Source: JANSWP01 sp041941305
GTDB taxonomy: Bacteria > Bacteroidota > Bacteroidia > Chitinophagales > Saprospiraceae
DNA length: 64,000 bases
Direction of reading: 5' to 3'
NCBI GenBank assembly: GCA_041941305.1
Contig: JBGTQJ010000019.1
Coordinates: 62,001-126,000, forward strand
Positions 36,214 through 45,463 of this stretch are shown in pieces; the stretch's first letter is position 1; each line of letters begins with the position of its first letter. The position numbers and the translations under genes were made by a program. The notes under the pieces are model-generated. The model was given only the letters and a program-made list of their open reading frames with translations, was not told the origin of the DNA and made no database searches.

Positions 36214-38799
36214 TCAAATGAAGTTTTCCAAATTAAGCCAATGACGATCCTGATCATCAACAAGGATGCAATTGTCAATAGCCTTTTTCTGGTCATTGTT
36301 CATCTTGATAAAACTAATTTTAAGAGATTTTCCTGGGACATTTCTTCCATCATGAGGATTTTTAAGTATTGAAGTTAATGACAATCTAAAAATTCCTTCT
36401 TGTGAATAATTGAGAAAACCAATCACTTGAAAATTCCCTGGATAATTCCCTTTTTGTTGTTCATCTAGACTTGGGGGAAGCGTCAGTGCCAGGATATGGG
36501 TATCCTTTGAAACATTAAGATTGAGGTCTATAATTAGAGGTGCATTTTTCAGACTATCTTCGTTTTCTAAGTGGTGAAGTTCTAATATGGTTTCTTTATT
36601 TCCATGAGGAGAAAAATCTACCAGATCAAAGCCAAGATGTTCCATTTTTAATTTTATTCCTCTATCAGTATTTGGACCTCTCATGTATTTTGCACTACTG
36701 GCAAGGCTTAAATCTGATTTAAGACTTTCGTGAGGATGAACTACAATTTGTTTGTTTGCAAGTGCTACTACCTCATTTTTTATTTCGCCAAGTTTTCTTA
36801 ACAGTTTAATGGTTAAGGTTTTAGTAAACCACTTTTTGAATGGATCATCATCTTCCTGAAAGGATCTTTCACCTTTTTCTTCTGGTTTTCCTACTCCGGA
36901 CCTGGTGGGATTTAATTTGATATATTCTTCTTTCAATGTATTCTTTAAACCCAAATCTGCAAAAGGAAAAGGAATGGTACTTACAATAAACTTGAAGGTA
37001 TCAGTTACTTGATTTAAAGGGTAGTTATTTAAATCTTTTTCTGAAAAACTCAGTGTGCGAGTTTTTCCGAAAAGAGACTGTTGACTTTTTCTCGTGAGCG
37101 GATCTCTTATAAATTGATTAATTTTAATTTTACGAGAAATGTAAAGTGGAATCCACTCAAAATCTATATCTGTTGTGTTGTTGCTTACTTCTATTGAAAA
37201 GGGAATTTTATTGCCATCGTAATCAAGAGTAAATTCATTAGAATTATATTCATGTTGCCCTTGCTTAAATAGAATTGAAAATTCATTTTGAGTTTTTAAA
37301 TGAATTCCTGAACGGTCAATGTCAAGGCCAAGAACTCTATGCCATTTTGACAAATGAAGCAAAAGTTTTGCAGCATCATCAATAGAATCGATAGTATAAT
37401 CATGAGGTAAAAGAGAATGTTGGGTCTCTTTGTAACAGATGATGTATTTTTTTTTGCCCCCTACATCCTTAATTTTCAATTCGTAAAGACAATCCCAATC
37501 TTCCTCAAGTATCCATTCTATTGAATAAATGCATTCCAATAAAGTGCCCTCAGCCAGCTTATTTTCCAATTCATTGTAAAATTCTTGAAGTAACTCTTCT
37601 CTTTTTTTTTGTTGAGACAAATTAGGTGCCCAGCTCAGATAAATTGGTATTTTTTCGATCGGAAGAAAGGTAGGTATCGCATAATAAATTTTGCTCGTAT
37701 TTAACAATGGCATCAAAGTCTTGGCATTTTCGTGCTTTTCTGCTCCTTCAAGTTGCTTTACATTTTCCTCATAGTGTATATCTTCTAATGTACTATTTGC
37801 AATGTTGAATGATTTAATTCTGGCATTACATATTTCCTTTTCCAACGCTGTATCCTCAAATATTTTGAAGGTTGCTTGTTTGTCAGAATCGACCTTTAAG
37901 CCGTGAATCAATCCAATTGCAATATGCCATCTCTTTTTGCCTTTATTGTAATTTATGGTTTGAGCTCCAAATTTAGAAGCCGCACTATTATCTGTAAGGA
38001 AAATTTTTCCAGTATCAAAACCGCCATAAGGTTCCATTTGAGGTACTTGGTCGGTAGTAGGGTCTGCTCTTTTTATGTAATGGTAACAATAATTCGCTAG
38101 GTTCTCATAAGAAATTTTGTAGTCCGTCTTCTTTAGAGCTCTTAACAAAGAATAAGTAAATACTCCTTGATTACCATTCGCAAAAAGTTTTTCTTTCGCC
38201 TTCTGCCTTGGTTTACAAGCAGCAAGAAAAAGGACATTGGAATGATCTTCGGACAGGACAGAAAAAGTGCCATCCAAATAGTTCGATTCCTCGACTCTGG
38301 TTATGTCTCTATTTAGCACAATTTCACGAAATTTTCCCTCTGAAAAGTCTCTTACCCCTGACCCTGAATGACAACAGTCATAGATCACTACCACTTCCAC
38401 TTTCTTATCAGTAAGTTCTTTGATCAATAATTTGACTTCTTTGTCTGCAATACCATAAATAAGCCCCTCATCACCCTCAGTGTAACTATCACAGCATACG
38501 ATGCATTCATGTTTATTATCTTGTTGAATATTAATAAATGCTCCTGGTGAGATTTCCATAAAGCCATGTCCTGAAAAATAAAAAAACGCTAATTCACCCT
38601 CCTTGGCTTGTCCCAGATGAGTTCTAAAGCATGATATGATATTATCTCGGGTGGCATCATTTCCCGTTAGCTCGCAAATGTCAAAATCGTCATCCAGTAT
38701 TTCCTTGATGTTGTTTACATCATTTATACATCCGGCTAGATTATTTATTTCATCTAATTTGTATTCATTAATGCCTACAAGGAATGCATATTTTTTCAT
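36214..38799 (-). CDS. caspase-family (C14) protease with large shared C-terminal domain
   Basis: 861 residues from the ATG at 38799, which is where caspase homology begins ('KKYAFLVGINEYKLDEINNLAGCINDV'); the frame is open further upstream only by running through the N-gap. The catalytic dyad is His78 ('YFSGHGF') and Cys143 ('YDCCHSGSG'). Residues about 430-665 form a domain also present in the LRR protein of the same cluster: 'LHLSKWHRVLGL', 'IPFSIEVSNNTTDIDF', 'LYISRKIKI', 'FIVSTIPF', 'RSGVGKPEEKGERSF', 'TKTLTIKLLRK'. About 665-861 is a beta-rich C-terminal domain without a recognised family. It is the last gene of the minus-strand cluster and likely a protease effector. Confidence 0.85.
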   Translation of the reverse strand: MKKYAFLVGINEYKLDEINNLAGCINDVNNIKEILDDDFDICELTGNDATRDNIISCFRTHLGQAKEGELAFFYFSGHGFMEISPGAFINIQQDNKHECIVCCDSYTEGDEGLIYGIADKEVKLLIKELTDKKVEVVVIYDCCHSGSGVRDFSEGKFREIVLNRDITRVEESNYLDGTFSVLSEDHSNVLFLAACKPRQKAKEKLFANGNQGVFTYSLLRALKKTDYKISYENLANYCYHYIKRADPTTDQVPQMEPYGGFDTGKIFLTDNSAASKFGAQTINYNKGKKRWHIAIGLIHGLKVDSDKQATFKIFEDTALEKEICNARIKSFNIANSTLEDIHYEENVKQLEGAEKHENAKTLMPLLNTSKIYYAIPTFLPIEKIPIYLSWAPNLSQQKKREELLQEFYNELENKLAEGTLLECIYSIEWILEEDWDCLYELKIKDVGGKKKYIICYKETQHSLLPHDYTIDSIDDAAKLLLHLSKWHRVLGLDIDRSGIHLKTQNEFSILFKQGQHEYNSNEFTLDYDGNKIPFSIEVSNNTTDIDFEWIPLYISRKIKINQFIRDPLTRKSQQSLFGKTRTLSFSEKDLNNYPLNQVTDTFKFIVSTIPFPFADLGLKNTLKEEYIKLNPTRSGVGKPEEKGERSFQEDDDPFKKWFTKTLTIKLLRKLGEIKNEVVALANKQIVVHPHESLKSDLSLASSAKYMRGPNTDRGIKLKMEHLGFDLVDFSPHGNKETILELHHLENEDSLKNAPLIIDLNLNVSKDTHILALTLPPSLDEQQKGNYPGNFQVIGFLNYSQEGIFRLSLTSILKNPHDGRNVPGKSLKISFIKMNNDQKKAIDNCILVDDQDRHWLNLENFI

Positions 38800-38857
38800 G
38801 GCTATAAGGATGATTGAGGGGTGGACACTGGCGGCTTGCGCCGTCGAAAAATCTTTT

Positions 38858-38956
38858 AGAGGGGCGTTTTTTGATGATTTTCCGTCGNNNNNNNNNNTTT
38901 TAGTGGGTGTTTTTTTTTTTATTTTCGCCCTAAAAAAAAAAAAAAAACGCCCCTCT
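38858..38956. other. assembly gap inside an inverted repeat
   Basis: Ten N at 38888-38897 mark a scaffold gap. AGAGGGGCGTTTTTT (38858-38872) and AAAAAAACGCCCCTCT (38941-38956) are perfect inverted arms on either side, with long T and A homopolymers next to the N run. A collapsed palindrome is the likely reason the assembly broke here. The true gap length is unknown. Confidence 0.9.
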
Positions 38957-38986
38957 GAAGAATAAGATTGCAATGTCTTCCCTCGT

Positions 38987-41764
38987 TTAAGCAATTTCAA
39001 ATTTTTTCAAATATTCGGAAGCAAAGTCAGATTTTTTTACTTTTTCAAAAATACTTTTAATGTCATCCTTTGTTAAAATTTGATCATGGTCTTCCAATAC
39101 TGCAGCATACTGCATGAGTTCTGGGTCTCGGTGTATGATTTGAATGGCTTCCAATTCAATCATTTCTTCTAAAGCTGTCATAGGTCTGTTATCTTCATCT
39201 GGATCCGCGTTTTTTCCAAAAGTTTGCTTTAAGAATGCTCCGAATCCAGAGATAATCCTTGCCTTTTTTTCGTTTCTTTTTAATTTGTTCTTTGGTGGAG
39301 GAGGGTGATTAATTAGTGCATCATAAGCTTTAATAACACCCATACCCAAATATTTTCTGGCATTGGGATAAGAAGCATCCGCAGAATCGAAAAGAGCTTT
39401 TCTGGTAGCTTCTGCCCACCTCCAATTGGGATCTCCATAATCTCTTTGCATTTGATTTCTATGCCTCGTGATATACAATGCCGCTGCTGCCGCAATCTGA
39501 GGAGTGGCAGATGAAGTGCCTCCACCTGAACGCAAAAAGACTGAGCTATTGTCTTCTTTTAATTCTGCCCAGGGAATATTTGGTGTATATCCTGCAATGG
39601 CATAATCCATTGCCCACTGAGGTCCGTAATTTCCTTGCATGAATTCTCCACCAGCTGTTTTCTGATATTGTGTATTGCTGTCGAAAACATAAGGTTGCTG
39701 ATTATAGGTTACTCCTGTGGCAGCAATTACTCGGGCAAACCTGGCGGGATACATCAATTTCTTGGGAAGTAGGCTTTGCCCCAAACTACCAATACTCCGA
39801 AGCGCACTGCGAATAGGACGCCTCCATTGAAAAGATGCATCATTTCTTCGCCAGCTATTGCCTGCTGCAGATACAACTATACATCCCGCATCGTAGGCCT
39901 CATTGACTACCTTTGCCCAGGCTCTTGAGGGACTTCCAGCCATTGACATGCTTACGACGTTGCATTGACACTTATCACTAATTGCATATTTTAGTGCTTG
40001 TGCAAATTCTTTCACATTAAACATCAATCCAGTGAGTGCCACAGTTTCTGATATCCTGAGTGGAATTATTTCAGCAAAGGGAATCCCTCCAATTTCCCCT
40101 TCAAAATTGCCATAGCTCTGGTCTTTGGGAATAAGACCCCCACTCAGTATAGCTAGTGTTGCGGTTCCATGAAAATCTTGCTCTGCAATTCTTTGAACAG
40201 CCTCCCAATTGACGATTTTTCCTTTATTCCTTTCTCTTGCCAAAACATCTATTGCTGGATTCGTTTTTTCTCCGGGCAGGAAACTTTTTGCAAGCTTTCT
40301 ATTAATTTTTGTGTTCTTAAAAGCGATATGTTCATATCGAATACCCGTATCAATATGGGCTATTCTTGCTGTTTCTTTTTGTTTAGATACTTCCAAATAT
40401 TTCTGCACATAAGTTCTCGCTTTTTCAAGTTGAGAAAAACGCTCTCCTAAATACCATGAAAATTCATCCTGATTTGGAGAAGGCCATCTTTGTAAAAATG
40501 TATTCGCATTTTTACTCATCATTCCAAAAGCTTTTCCATCTCTTATTTCTTCACAAAAGGTAGGTTCTATAAAAACCGGGCTACCTTTTTTTTCTAGTTC
40601 AAAATATTTTTCATAGGCTAGGTCCCAGGCTTTTGCTTTATTTTTATGTTGCTTTGAAGAAGGCTGCCAGTAAAGTGAACTGGTCTCTTTTGCCAAGGAT
40701 TTTTTCTCTTCTGTAAGCAAGGAAATCCACTCCTCCTTCTCGACAATACTTTTATCACCCAATTCTGAGGAATCTATTAATAAACCGGTATTGGTTTCTT
40801 CAACTACGTCCTTTCCTTTGACCCATTTAGTTAGTGCCCCTATTTTTGCTCTTTGTTCCTCATTTAACTGCTTATTATCTTTGACAAACGGAATTGATTC
40901 TAAAAAATAGTTGGATGGGGCACCAAATAAGTCATCATTAAACATTGGGCTTTGATTTTCTCCTGTTCGCTCCCTGATGCTTTGATGTACTTGCTCTATT
41001 TCATCATAAAAGGCTTTGTAGTTGGAAAATGGTTTTTCACTAAAATTATTTAAGAAAATTCTGGTGTACTTGCTCATAAAAGGACCAGCTAAGGCCACCT
41101 GGTCTGCTTTGCAGGCAGCTAGATGCAAAAAATCAGCTTTTATAGAAGTGGGCCGATTTGCATATTTATCTTGAAGCCCTAGATAAAGTTGCTTGATTGC
41201 TTCTTCATTTGCAGAACCTTTGAAAAATTTTTCCATCGTCTGGCTGTCCATAGATTTTGAAATCCACCATCTTTTATCCAAATCATCGCCAATCATCAAT
41301 TCTCTGGCTGCTCCTCCACTGTGGCAACTATCCATGACTAAAACAATTTTCACCCCTTCTTCGAAGGCTGCCCATATTTCCGGCAATTCAATATCCAACA
41401 TCTGCCTGTCATATAGACACCAGGTTTCATAAGTCTCGGCCGCTTTATCATCGTCATCAGTATCTGGATCCAAATAGGTCATTCTTCCTCCATGACCCGA
41501 ATAGGTAATTAATAAAAAGTCGCCACCTTTCATGCTTTCTTTTAAGGATAATAGCTCCTTCTTAAAATTGCTGACAGTCGCAGTTTCATTCAATAAAACT
41601 TTTATGTTTTTTTCCTCAAAGCCTAGAATTTTTGCAAATTCTTTCATAGCCAGGGTATCGGTCTCACAACAAGGAAGTGATCGAAGGGTATAATTATAGT
41701 GAGTCTCATCTACATGCACCACACCAACATGCAGAGCGTAAAAGGTAGGGCTTGTGTTTGGCAT
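38987..41764 (-). CDS. caspase-subtilisin (C14-S8) fusion protease
   Basis: 925 residues. Residues 1-290 are a metacaspase/caspase-like domain with His91 ('ITYSGHGGRM') and Cys147 ('MDSCHSGGA'). Residues about 460-815 are a complete subtilase: Asp472 ('HIDTGIRY'), His532 ('DFHGTATLA'), the oxyanion Asn in 'SAAGNSW' near 635, and Ser751 ('GGTSSATPQ'). Both active sites are intact. There is no signal peptide, so it should act in the cytoplasm, unlike most subtilases. The C-terminal 100 residues are charged helices of unknown type. A plausible reading is that one protease domain activates the other, or that both cleave host proteins on activation. That is inference; the fusion itself is seen directly. 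Confidence 0.92.
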   Translation of the reverse strand: MPNTSPTFYALHVGVVHVDETHYNYTLRSLPCCETDTLAMKEFAKILGFEEKNIKVLLNETATVSNFKKELLSLKESMKGGDFLLITYSGHGGRMTYLDPDTDDDDKAAETYETWCLYDRQMLDIELPEIWAAFEEGVKIVLVMDSCHSGGAARELMIGDDLDKRWWISKSMDSQTMEKFFKGSANEEAIKQLYLGLQDKYANRPTSIKADFLHLAACKADQVALAGPFMSKYTRIFLNNFSEKPFSNYKAFYDEIEQVHQSIRERTGENQSPMFNDDLFGAPSNYFLESIPFVKDNKQLNEEQRAKIGALTKWVKGKDVVEETNTGLLIDSSELGDKSIVEKEEWISLLTEEKKSLAKETSSLYWQPSSKQHKNKAKAWDLAYEKYFELEKKGSPVFIEPTFCEEIRDGKAFGMMSKNANTFLQRWPSPNQDEFSWYLGERFSQLEKARTYVQKYLEVSKQKETARIAHIDTGIRYEHIAFKNTKINRKLAKSFLPGEKTNPAIDVLARERNKGKIVNWEAVQRIAEQDFHGTATLAILSGGLIPKDQSYGNFEGEIGGIPFAEIIPLRISETVALTGLMFNVKEFAQALKYAISDKCQCNVVSMSMAGSPSRAWAKVVNEAYDAGCIVVSAAGNSWRRNDASFQWRRPIRSALRSIGSLGQSLLPKKLMYPARFARVIAATGVTYNQQPYVFDSNTQYQKTAGGEFMQGNYGPQWAMDYAIAGYTPNIPWAELKEDNSSVFLRSGGGTSSATPQIAAAAALYITRHRNQMQRDYGDPNWRWAEATRKALFDSADASYPNARKYLGMGVIKAYDALINHPPPPKNKLKRNEKKARIISGFGAFLKQTFGKNADPDEDNRPMTALEEMIELEAIQIIHRDPELMQYAAVLEDHDQILTKDDIKSIFEKVKKSDFASEYLKKFEIA

Positions 41765-41961
41765 CTTATTAAGTGTTTTATTTTGAAGAAATTATCTTAA
41801 AAAATATTCTCTACTGTGCACTTTTTAGAAACAGAAGGGAAGGTTTATCATCTTCGATTTTTATCATTTTTTACAAGCTTGTTTCCTGCTTCTAATGTCT
41901 TGATTCCTATAAAGTGTAGGGTATAGAAAAAATATATAATTCAATGAAGCAACTTTACTGA

Positions 41962-44900
41962 TTATAGGTCATCAATTATACTCAATAATGAATAATTAAT
42001 CCTGGATAGGCGACGAGATTCATCACTTGAACTAATCAGTCCACTAATCTTATCTCTTTTTAGTCCATTGTATTGGCCAGATAATAAAATAATGCTATTC
42101 TGAAAGTCATTATGAAATTCTAAATTCATTAATTCTTTCAAAACTTTCTCTGTTTTTCCCTCCCCAATATCTCGTCTTAAGCGTTCTTTTAATTTATTTA
42201 GATTTTGTCCTGTTCCAGGCGTTTTTGAATCCTCTTTACTTCCCGATGGTTTGCCTTTTTGAATATCTTCAATATCATCTAGCAATTTGTCGTTTGACTT
42301 TTTCAAACTTTCAAGCCTCTCCAATTCTTCCTTTTGTTTTTTTTCCATTCTTTCATGTGCTTCCTGCTGATATTTTCCATCGGGGAAAAGCTCCAAATAT
42401 TCAAGATAATCTTCTTCATTGTCTTTATTTCTTGCCACCTTCCAAATCTTTTCTTCCTCTCTGACAAGTTTAATCGTCAATTTTTTTGTAAGCCAATCTT
42501 TAGTTGTGATTTCTTCTAAATCTTCATCTTCTAAGTCAAAAGACAAATCTCTCTGACCGATGCCTTTGGTTCTTTCCAGGGATACCATATTGGGTTCAAT
42601 TCCAGTTTCTGTGAATTGTTCAGTGTCAATGGGATTGGTGCTTATTATAACTTGAAAAATATCTGTAGATGAGGCTTGTTCATCATTTGCTATTAATAAG
42701 TTTTCCCTTAATAAATCGTGAGTAATTAGATCGCTATCTTTAATTTGAAGCACTTCGCCTACCCTCATAATGCGAAATCTTGAACTTAAATAGAGCAAAT
42801 TAAAATATAAATCCCTTCCAGTCCTGTTGCTTACAAGGATGCTAAAAGGAATTTTTTCTTCCTTGTATTCCAAATTGATTACGGAATCGGTGTCATAGGA
42901 TTGCTTTGTCTTAATATCAATAAACTGAATTTCAATTTTAGAAGAATCCAATCCAGAATTTTCATTCTGCAAATTGGAAATGCGTTCCCATTTTTCAATC
43001 TGCTCCAGAACTTCTATCACATACTTGACTTCCTCTCGTCCAAACCCCCTAATTCCATGTATCAATTGTTGGCTGTAATCATTTCGGATTATGGACAAAG
43101 CATCGGGTTCAAGTTTTAATTGATAGCTACTGCTTGCTCCATCTTGAATGTCCAGGAATTTAGAGGGATTCGAATTGTAGAATTTGAAAAATTGATTTTT
43201 TAAATCTTCTTCTCCATTTACATCTACTGGCAATTTCAGTAAAGAGGTGGATATAATCTGTTTAATGTCATAATCTTCAAATAACTGCCAGTTTCGGATG
43301 TGATAAGCACGGGTGTCTTCAACCGTCAAGTCATCTACCAGCTGAATTAGTCCATTTGAGATTTTGCTTTGTGTATCCTGATCTACATCTGGACTGGAAT
43401 GAGCTCTGGAAGAGAATTGTCGATTTTGCTTTTTCAATTCCTTGATGGTTCCTTTTTTATATTCGGCTGGTACATGTTGATTCCATTCTCTAAAAAAACC
43501 ATTTACATTAAATCTGGAAATCTGATTTTTTAAACTCTTCTGGATAGGTTTTAGGTCTGAAGGAACTTTGGGAAGTAATTCCCATTTAAATCCCGTTTCT
43601 AGCTGATCCATGATCCCCTTTAATACAGGATTGAAGGCTGTTTTATATTCATTATTTTCATATAAGTGTACTTTGGTTTCTTCAAAAGAATCATTTAGTG
43701 GCTTCCGCTCCGCCAATTTTTGATAAAAATAATCGGTGAATGCAATAGCGTCTTTGTTACTTATTTCGTTATTTGTCACAATCAATCCTGGCGAAATATT
43801 TCCGAAATTATCTTTTGAAAGAAGAAGCGAATTATTTCCGTTTAAAACAATTAATTTAAGCTCATGTAGAAAAGCGAAGAATCTGTTAATTAACTCTGGT
43901 TGAATTCGAATAAATTCTTTTTTTTCATTAAAAAGGGCTAGCTCTCCTTTTCGACTAATAAATCCTCCAAAGTGGAATACAACCAAATGCTTTTGATATT
44001 TTTTAAATGTTTCAAATAATTCAACAGTACTGGGGTCAACAAGTATTTCAAGGTAAAATTGATTGTTGGTAATGTATTTTTGAAACTGATTCCTGATTGC
44101 CTCTTCTTCTTCTTTAAGCTTTAAATCACCATATATAGTTTCTCCAGCAAACACTGCCAGCATTACTGGAATATCTCTATCAAATTTTGGCAAATTATCA
44201 AAGTAGTCTCTTATTTCTTGACCAGTAGATTGTAAATAATTTGATGGAATGTTTAATACAGGATTGCCTTTTAAATTGAGAGATTTTAAATTTTTCATTT
44301 TAGTAATCTCCTGAGGCAAAAACTGTATTTTATTGTTTGCCAGGGAAAGGCCGTGTAAGTTCTTATGTCGAAGCAAAGGACTTGGTAAAATTTCAATTTG
44401 AGCATCATCAATTTGCAATAATTCCAGGCTTTTAATGTTGTGAGTAATGGATGCTGGGATAAAGTTTATTGGATTTTTGCTGGCAAATAATTTCTTTAAT
44501 GATCTTAATCTTGAAATTTTTAAGGGAAACTTGCTTAGCTGATTATTATCAAGATTGAGTTCTTCCAAATGTGTTAACTCGAACAACTGTTCCGGAAGCT
44601 CCTTTAATCCCAAACTGCTGAGATCCAACCGAGTATTAGTAGGTGCTTTTGCTTCTTCTATTCTCCTCAAAGCTTTTTCTCTGGCTCTTTCTTCGGCTGA
44701 ATTATATATTCTTATTTTCCCTTCTAACTCTTCCCATAATGGAATTTCCAGTACTTTCCCTCCGGGCTTTTTATCATCACCTACAGCAAGCATATTGCCT
44801 TTGTCAAACTGGTTTTGAACAATGGATTTATCATAACCAAATATGGCAGCCTTTATCCCTTTCGTGACCTCCAAAAGACCAGAAAATCGATTGTCCTGAT

Positions 44901-45447
44901 AGTTGTAGGCTTCTAACAATTCTCTCAATCTCAAGATTTCAGTTTCGTTTTTGGATTTAATACTTTGATCAAGAGCCTCTTTTATTTTTCCAGCTGCCAT
45001 TTCAGGAGCCAATGTAGCCAGTGCAGTCCAATATTGAGCATCCTCCAGGAATGGATCGGATTGAGTGGCATCCGTATATTGATATAAGAATTGAGCGAGG
45101 GCTTTTAGTCTTTCAGCTCCAAATCGCAAATCACTTTCGAGTTGATGCAGCAAATATCCTCGAATCTCTTGATCCATTTCAAAAAAATTCTTTCCTGTAG
45201 GAGCAACCAAATTTGACATTAATAAATCAGAAACGGCAATGATGTCTATACTTCTTGGGGTATCGATGGTGAGGTATGCAGAATAATTCTTAAAGTTTGC
45301 CCAGATTTGATATAAAAGGTCTGATGTAAGTACAATAGGAAATGCAGAATGGCAAGCGAGGATGTAATGTCCATCCTGGTATCCCAATGCTCTGAATTTC
45401 TCTTTGAAGAATTGGACTCTTTTTTGGGTACTTTCAGAAAATGTCAT
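41962..45447 (-). CDS. LRR scaffold with degenerate CHAT domain and C-terminal EAD11-like domain
   Basis: 1161 residues. About 1-215: an alpha-helical domain ('HYILACHSAFPIVLTSDLLYQIW', 'EMDQEIRGYLLHQL', 'AQYWTALATLAPE') that I recall at the N-terminus of cyanobacterial TIR/CHAT/SUMF1 proteins. About 270-405: five or six leucine-rich repeats ('LTHLEELNLDNNQLSKFP'). About 425-620: a CHAT-like fold that lacks the catalytic pair ('HFGGF' at 492-496, 'LNGNN' at 535-539). About 720-995: the domain shared with the neighbouring caspase ('IPFSILVSNRTGRDL', 'IISTNPI', 'TKKLTIKLVREE'). About 1025-1065: coiled coil. About 1085-1161: effector-associated domain 11-like ('KVLKELMNLE', 'NSIILLSGQYNGLKRDK', 'SRINYSLLSIIDDL'). 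It starts 16 bases after the vWA gene. Confidence 0.82.
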   Translation of the reverse strand: MTFSESTQKRVQFFKEKFRALGYQDGHYILACHSAFPIVLTSDLLYQIWANFKNYSAYLTIDTPRSIDIIAVSDLLMSNLVAPTGKNFFEMDQEIRGYLLHQLESDLRFGAERLKALAQFLYQYTDATQSDPFLEDAQYWTALATLAPEMAAGKIKEALDQSIKSKNETEILRLRELLEAYNYQDNRFSGLLEVTKGIKAAIFGYDKSIVQNQFDKGNMLAVGDDKKPGGKVLEIPLWEELEGKIRIYNSAEERAREKALRRIEEAKAPTNTRLDLSSLGLKELPEQLFELTHLEELNLDNNQLSKFPLKISRLRSLKKLFASKNPINFIPASITHNIKSLELLQIDDAQIEILPSPLLRHKNLHGLSLANNKIQFLPQEITKMKNLKSLNLKGNPVLNIPSNYLQSTGQEIRDYFDNLPKFDRDIPVMLAVFAGETIYGDLKLKEEEEAIRNQFQKYITNNQFYLEILVDPSTVELFETFKKYQKHLVVFHFGGFISRKGELALFNEKKEFIRIQPELINRFFAFLHELKLIVLNGNNSLLLSKDNFGNISPGLIVTNNEISNKDAIAFTDYFYQKLAERKPLNDSFEETKVHLYENNEYKTAFNPVLKGIMDQLETGFKWELLPKVPSDLKPIQKSLKNQISRFNVNGFFREWNQHVPAEYKKGTIKELKKQNRQFSSRAHSSPDVDQDTQSKISNGLIQLVDDLTVEDTRAYHIRNWQLFEDYDIKQIISTSLLKLPVDVNGEEDLKNQFFKFYNSNPSKFLDIQDGASSSYQLKLEPDALSIIRNDYSQQLIHGIRGFGREEVKYVIEVLEQIEKWERISNLQNENSGLDSSKIEIQFIDIKTKQSYDTDSVINLEYKEEKIPFSILVSNRTGRDLYFNLLYLSSRFRIMRVGEVLQIKDSDLITHDLLRENLLIANDEQASSTDIFQVIISTNPIDTEQFTETGIEPNMVSLERTKGIGQRDLSFDLEDEDLEEITTKDWLTKKLTIKLVREEEKIWKVARNKDNEEDYLEYLELFPDGKYQQEAHERMEKKQKEELERLESLKKSNDKLLDDIEDIQKGKPSGSKEDSKTPGTGQNLNKLKERLRRDIGEGKTEKVLKELMNLEFHNDFQNSIILLSGQYNGLKRDKISGLISSSDESRRLSRINYSLLSIIDDL

Positions 45448-45463
45448 TTTTTCACTGTATAAG

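Noticed and set aside
38800..39000. 67-residue N-terminal extension of the second caspase across the N-run
   Set aside because: It is read through unknown bases and homopolymers; caspase homology begins at the ATG at 38799.
38987..39300. second EAD domain at the C-terminus of the caspase-subtilisin fusion
   Set aside because: The charged helical tail lacks the EAD11 pattern ('LL..YN.L...' and 'INY.LL..ID.L').
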